6,269 nt of DNA from Paracoccaceae bacterium. Its GTDB lineage: Bacteria > Pseudomonadota > Alphaproteobacteria > Rhodobacterales > Rhodobacteraceae. The notes under the pieces are model-generated. The model worked only from the letters and a program-made list of their open reading frames with translations. It searched no databases and was not told the origin of the DNA. The stretch's first letter is position 1. Every line of letters begins with the position of its first letter. Where the stretch lies: NCBI GenBank assembly GCA_007134805.1, contig SLKB01000083.1:1-6269 (forward strand). The letters are read 5' to 3'. Positions 5,633 through 6,269 of the stretch are shown piece by piece. Position numbers and translations under genes: made by a program.

Positions 5633-5681
5633 AGTTATTGAGGCAGGTTTCATACAGGCAAGAAACCTATCGAGCAGTGCT
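5604..5681 (-). ncRNA. Candidate small RNA, about 78 nt
   Basis: A transcript starting near 5681-5678, set by the promoter-like sequence at 5714..5686, would run to the T-run at 5604. It would contain a 5' stem-loop AGGTTTC/GAAACCT (5668..5662 with 5651..5645, 10-nt loop), a 12-nt A/U-containing linker (5644..5633), and the GC-rich terminator. This order (stem-loop, single-stranded linker, terminator with long U tail) is typical of Hfq-binding trans-acting sRNAs. An ATG at 5653 could open a 20-codon frame (MKPASITAPA and on), but it lacks a ribosome binding site. I match it to no named family. The alternative is an attenuated leader of bdhA; I see no anti-terminator pairing that would support that. 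Confidence 0.55.
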
Positions 5682-5685
5682 GTAA

Positions 5686-5714
5686 GATATAACCCTTCTG
5701 CCTGAATGTTCCAA
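5686..5714 (-). promoter_or_regulatory. Sigma70-like promoter for the small RNA candidate
   Basis: On the minus strand TTGGAA (5714..5709), exactly 17 nt, then TATATC (5691..5686), each matching consensus at four of six positions. Predicted transcription start is about 5681-5678, overlapping the 9-bp palindrome AGCA-G-TGCT (5673-5681), which could be an operator. The surrounding DNA is clearly less GC-rich than the neighbouring genes. Confidence 0.5.
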
Positions 5715-5723
5715 GCTAAAAGT

Positions 5724-5752
5724 TTGAAAACTCAGACAACGCATTGTAGCGT
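5724..5752 (+). promoter_or_regulatory. Putative promoter of the ABC transporter binding protein gene
   Basis: TTGAAA (5724-5729), 17 nt, TAGCGT (5747-5752). The -35 is good (five of six) and the -10 weak (three of six). It would give a leader of about 40 nt before ATG 5797 and fire divergently from the small RNA promoter. Confidence 0.3.
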
Positions 5753-5796
5753 CCCGGGAAACCAGACCAGCATCCCGCACCGGAGCCTCGCGCCGC

Positions 5797-6269
5797 ATGA
5801 CAATCTTTCGCCCGGCCCTTGCCACGTTAACTTTTGCAGCCTTCGCAATGCTGCCCCCTGACGCAAGCGTTGCCGGGCCGCAGCACGGCATAGCTATGTA
5901 TGGCGCGCCTGCACTCCCACCAGATTTTGAGCATCTGCCCCATGTGAACCCTGATGCACCGCGCGGTGGGCGCATCGTTCAGGGCGAGGTTGGCAGTTTT
6001 GATTCGCTCAATCCGAACATCCTGCGCGGCCGCTCACCGTGGCAGTTGCAATACCTGGTCTATGAAAGCCTGATGGGGCGGAACTGGGATGAGCCCTTCA
6101 CGCTTTACGGGCTTCTGGCCGAATCGGTCGAGACGGACGAGGCGCGCTCTTTCGTGGAATTCACCTTGCGACCCGAGGCGCGCTTTTCCGATGGCAGCCC
6201 GGTCACGGTCGAGGATGTGCTGTGGTCCTACGAAACGCTCGGCACGGTCGGGCATCCGCGCTTCCACGG
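5797..6269 (+). CDS. Family 5 periplasmic binding protein, YejA-like (3' end beyond window)
   Basis: The first 157 residues of a solute-binding protein for an oligopeptide/dipeptide-type ABC importer, running off the right edge. A signal peptide is visible (hydrophobic 7-19, probable cleavage after SVA, residue 26). The mature part begins with the YejA-type opening: MYGAPALPPDF (34-44), HVNPDAPRGG (49-58), EVGSFDSLNP (64-73), then YESLMGRNWDEPF (89-101) and the family 5 signature FSDGSPVTVEDVLWSYE (130-146). These blocks are those of the YejA subgroup, which in other bacteria handles peptides such as microcin C; the ligand here is unknown. The ribosome binding site is poor: GGAG (5782-5785) lies 11 nt before the ATG. 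Permease and ATPase genes (yejB, yejE, yejF type) would be expected to the right. Confidence 0.93.
   Translation, partial: MTIFRPALATLTFAAFAMLPPDASVAGPQHGIAMYGAPALPPDFEHLPHVNPDAPRGGRIVQGEVGSFDSLNPNILRGRSPWQLQYLVYESLMGRNWDEPFTLYGLLAESVETDEARSFVEFTLRPEARFSDGSPVTVEDVLWSYETLGTVGHPRFH

Noticed and set aside
5591..5653. 20-codon minus-strand frame (MKPASITAPA and on) inside the small RNA candidate
   Set aside because: No ribosome binding site before the ATG, which lies within the stem-loop, and the frame runs through the terminator; a leader peptide cannot be excluded but is not supported.
5667..5975. Minus-strand 102-codon frame over the start of the binding-protein gene
   Set aside because: Antisense to a well-matched YejA-like protein and its promoter region; no family resemblance.

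Overview
The window looks like a piece of chromosome from a high-GC alphaproteobacterium, most likely of the Rhodobacter/Roseobacter group. This rests on the strongly GC-biased third codon positions and on the style of the recognised proteins: a DUF502 membrane protein, a patatin with a DUF3734-type tail, 3-hydroxybutyrate dehydrogenase and a YejA-like binding protein. It is a guess from sequence feel, not a database result. I see no transposase, phage gene, CRISPR array, tRNA or rRNA.

Layout, left to right. (1) 1-116 is the spacer upstream of psuK; it may hold the first codons of a gene running off the left edge on the minus strand. (2) 117-2682 is a plus-strand run: psuK and psuG (pseudouridine catabolism: kinase, then C-glycosidase, giving uracil and ribose 5-phosphate) with only 4 nt between them, followed 51 nt later by a two-pass DUF502 membrane protein. 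(3) 2657-3691 is a minus-strand patatin-family hydrolase whose 3' end overlaps the DUF502 gene tail to tail by 26 nt. (4) 3692-4135 is a long non-coding stretch with short inverted repeats. (5) 4136-4707 holds two plus-strand genes of 81 codons each, the first a secreted small protein, separated by an 18-bp GC-rich hairpin. (6) 4720-5493 is a minus-strand 3-hydroxybutyrate dehydrogenase (bdhA) with every expected catalytic and substrate residue. (7) 5494-5796 is a divergent regulatory region containing what looks like a small RNA gene on the minus strand (promoter-like sequence, 5' stem-loop, classic intrinsic terminator). (8) 5797 to the right edge is the start of a plus-strand periplasmic binding protein of an oligopeptide-type ABC importer.

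Three functional themes can be read. psuK-psuG salvages modified nucleoside. bdhA and the patatin could act at opposite ends of poly-3-hydroxybutyrate use (depolymerisation and oxidation of the 3-hydroxybutyrate released), though the patatin substrate is not shown by sequence. The right edge begins a peptide/oligopeptide import operon. The least ordinary elements are the small RNA candidate at about 5604-5681, the intercistronic hairpin at 4388-4437, the two small unrecognised genes lying between patatin and bdhA, and a decamer shared by the putative promoters upstream of the patatin gene and of the small RNA.
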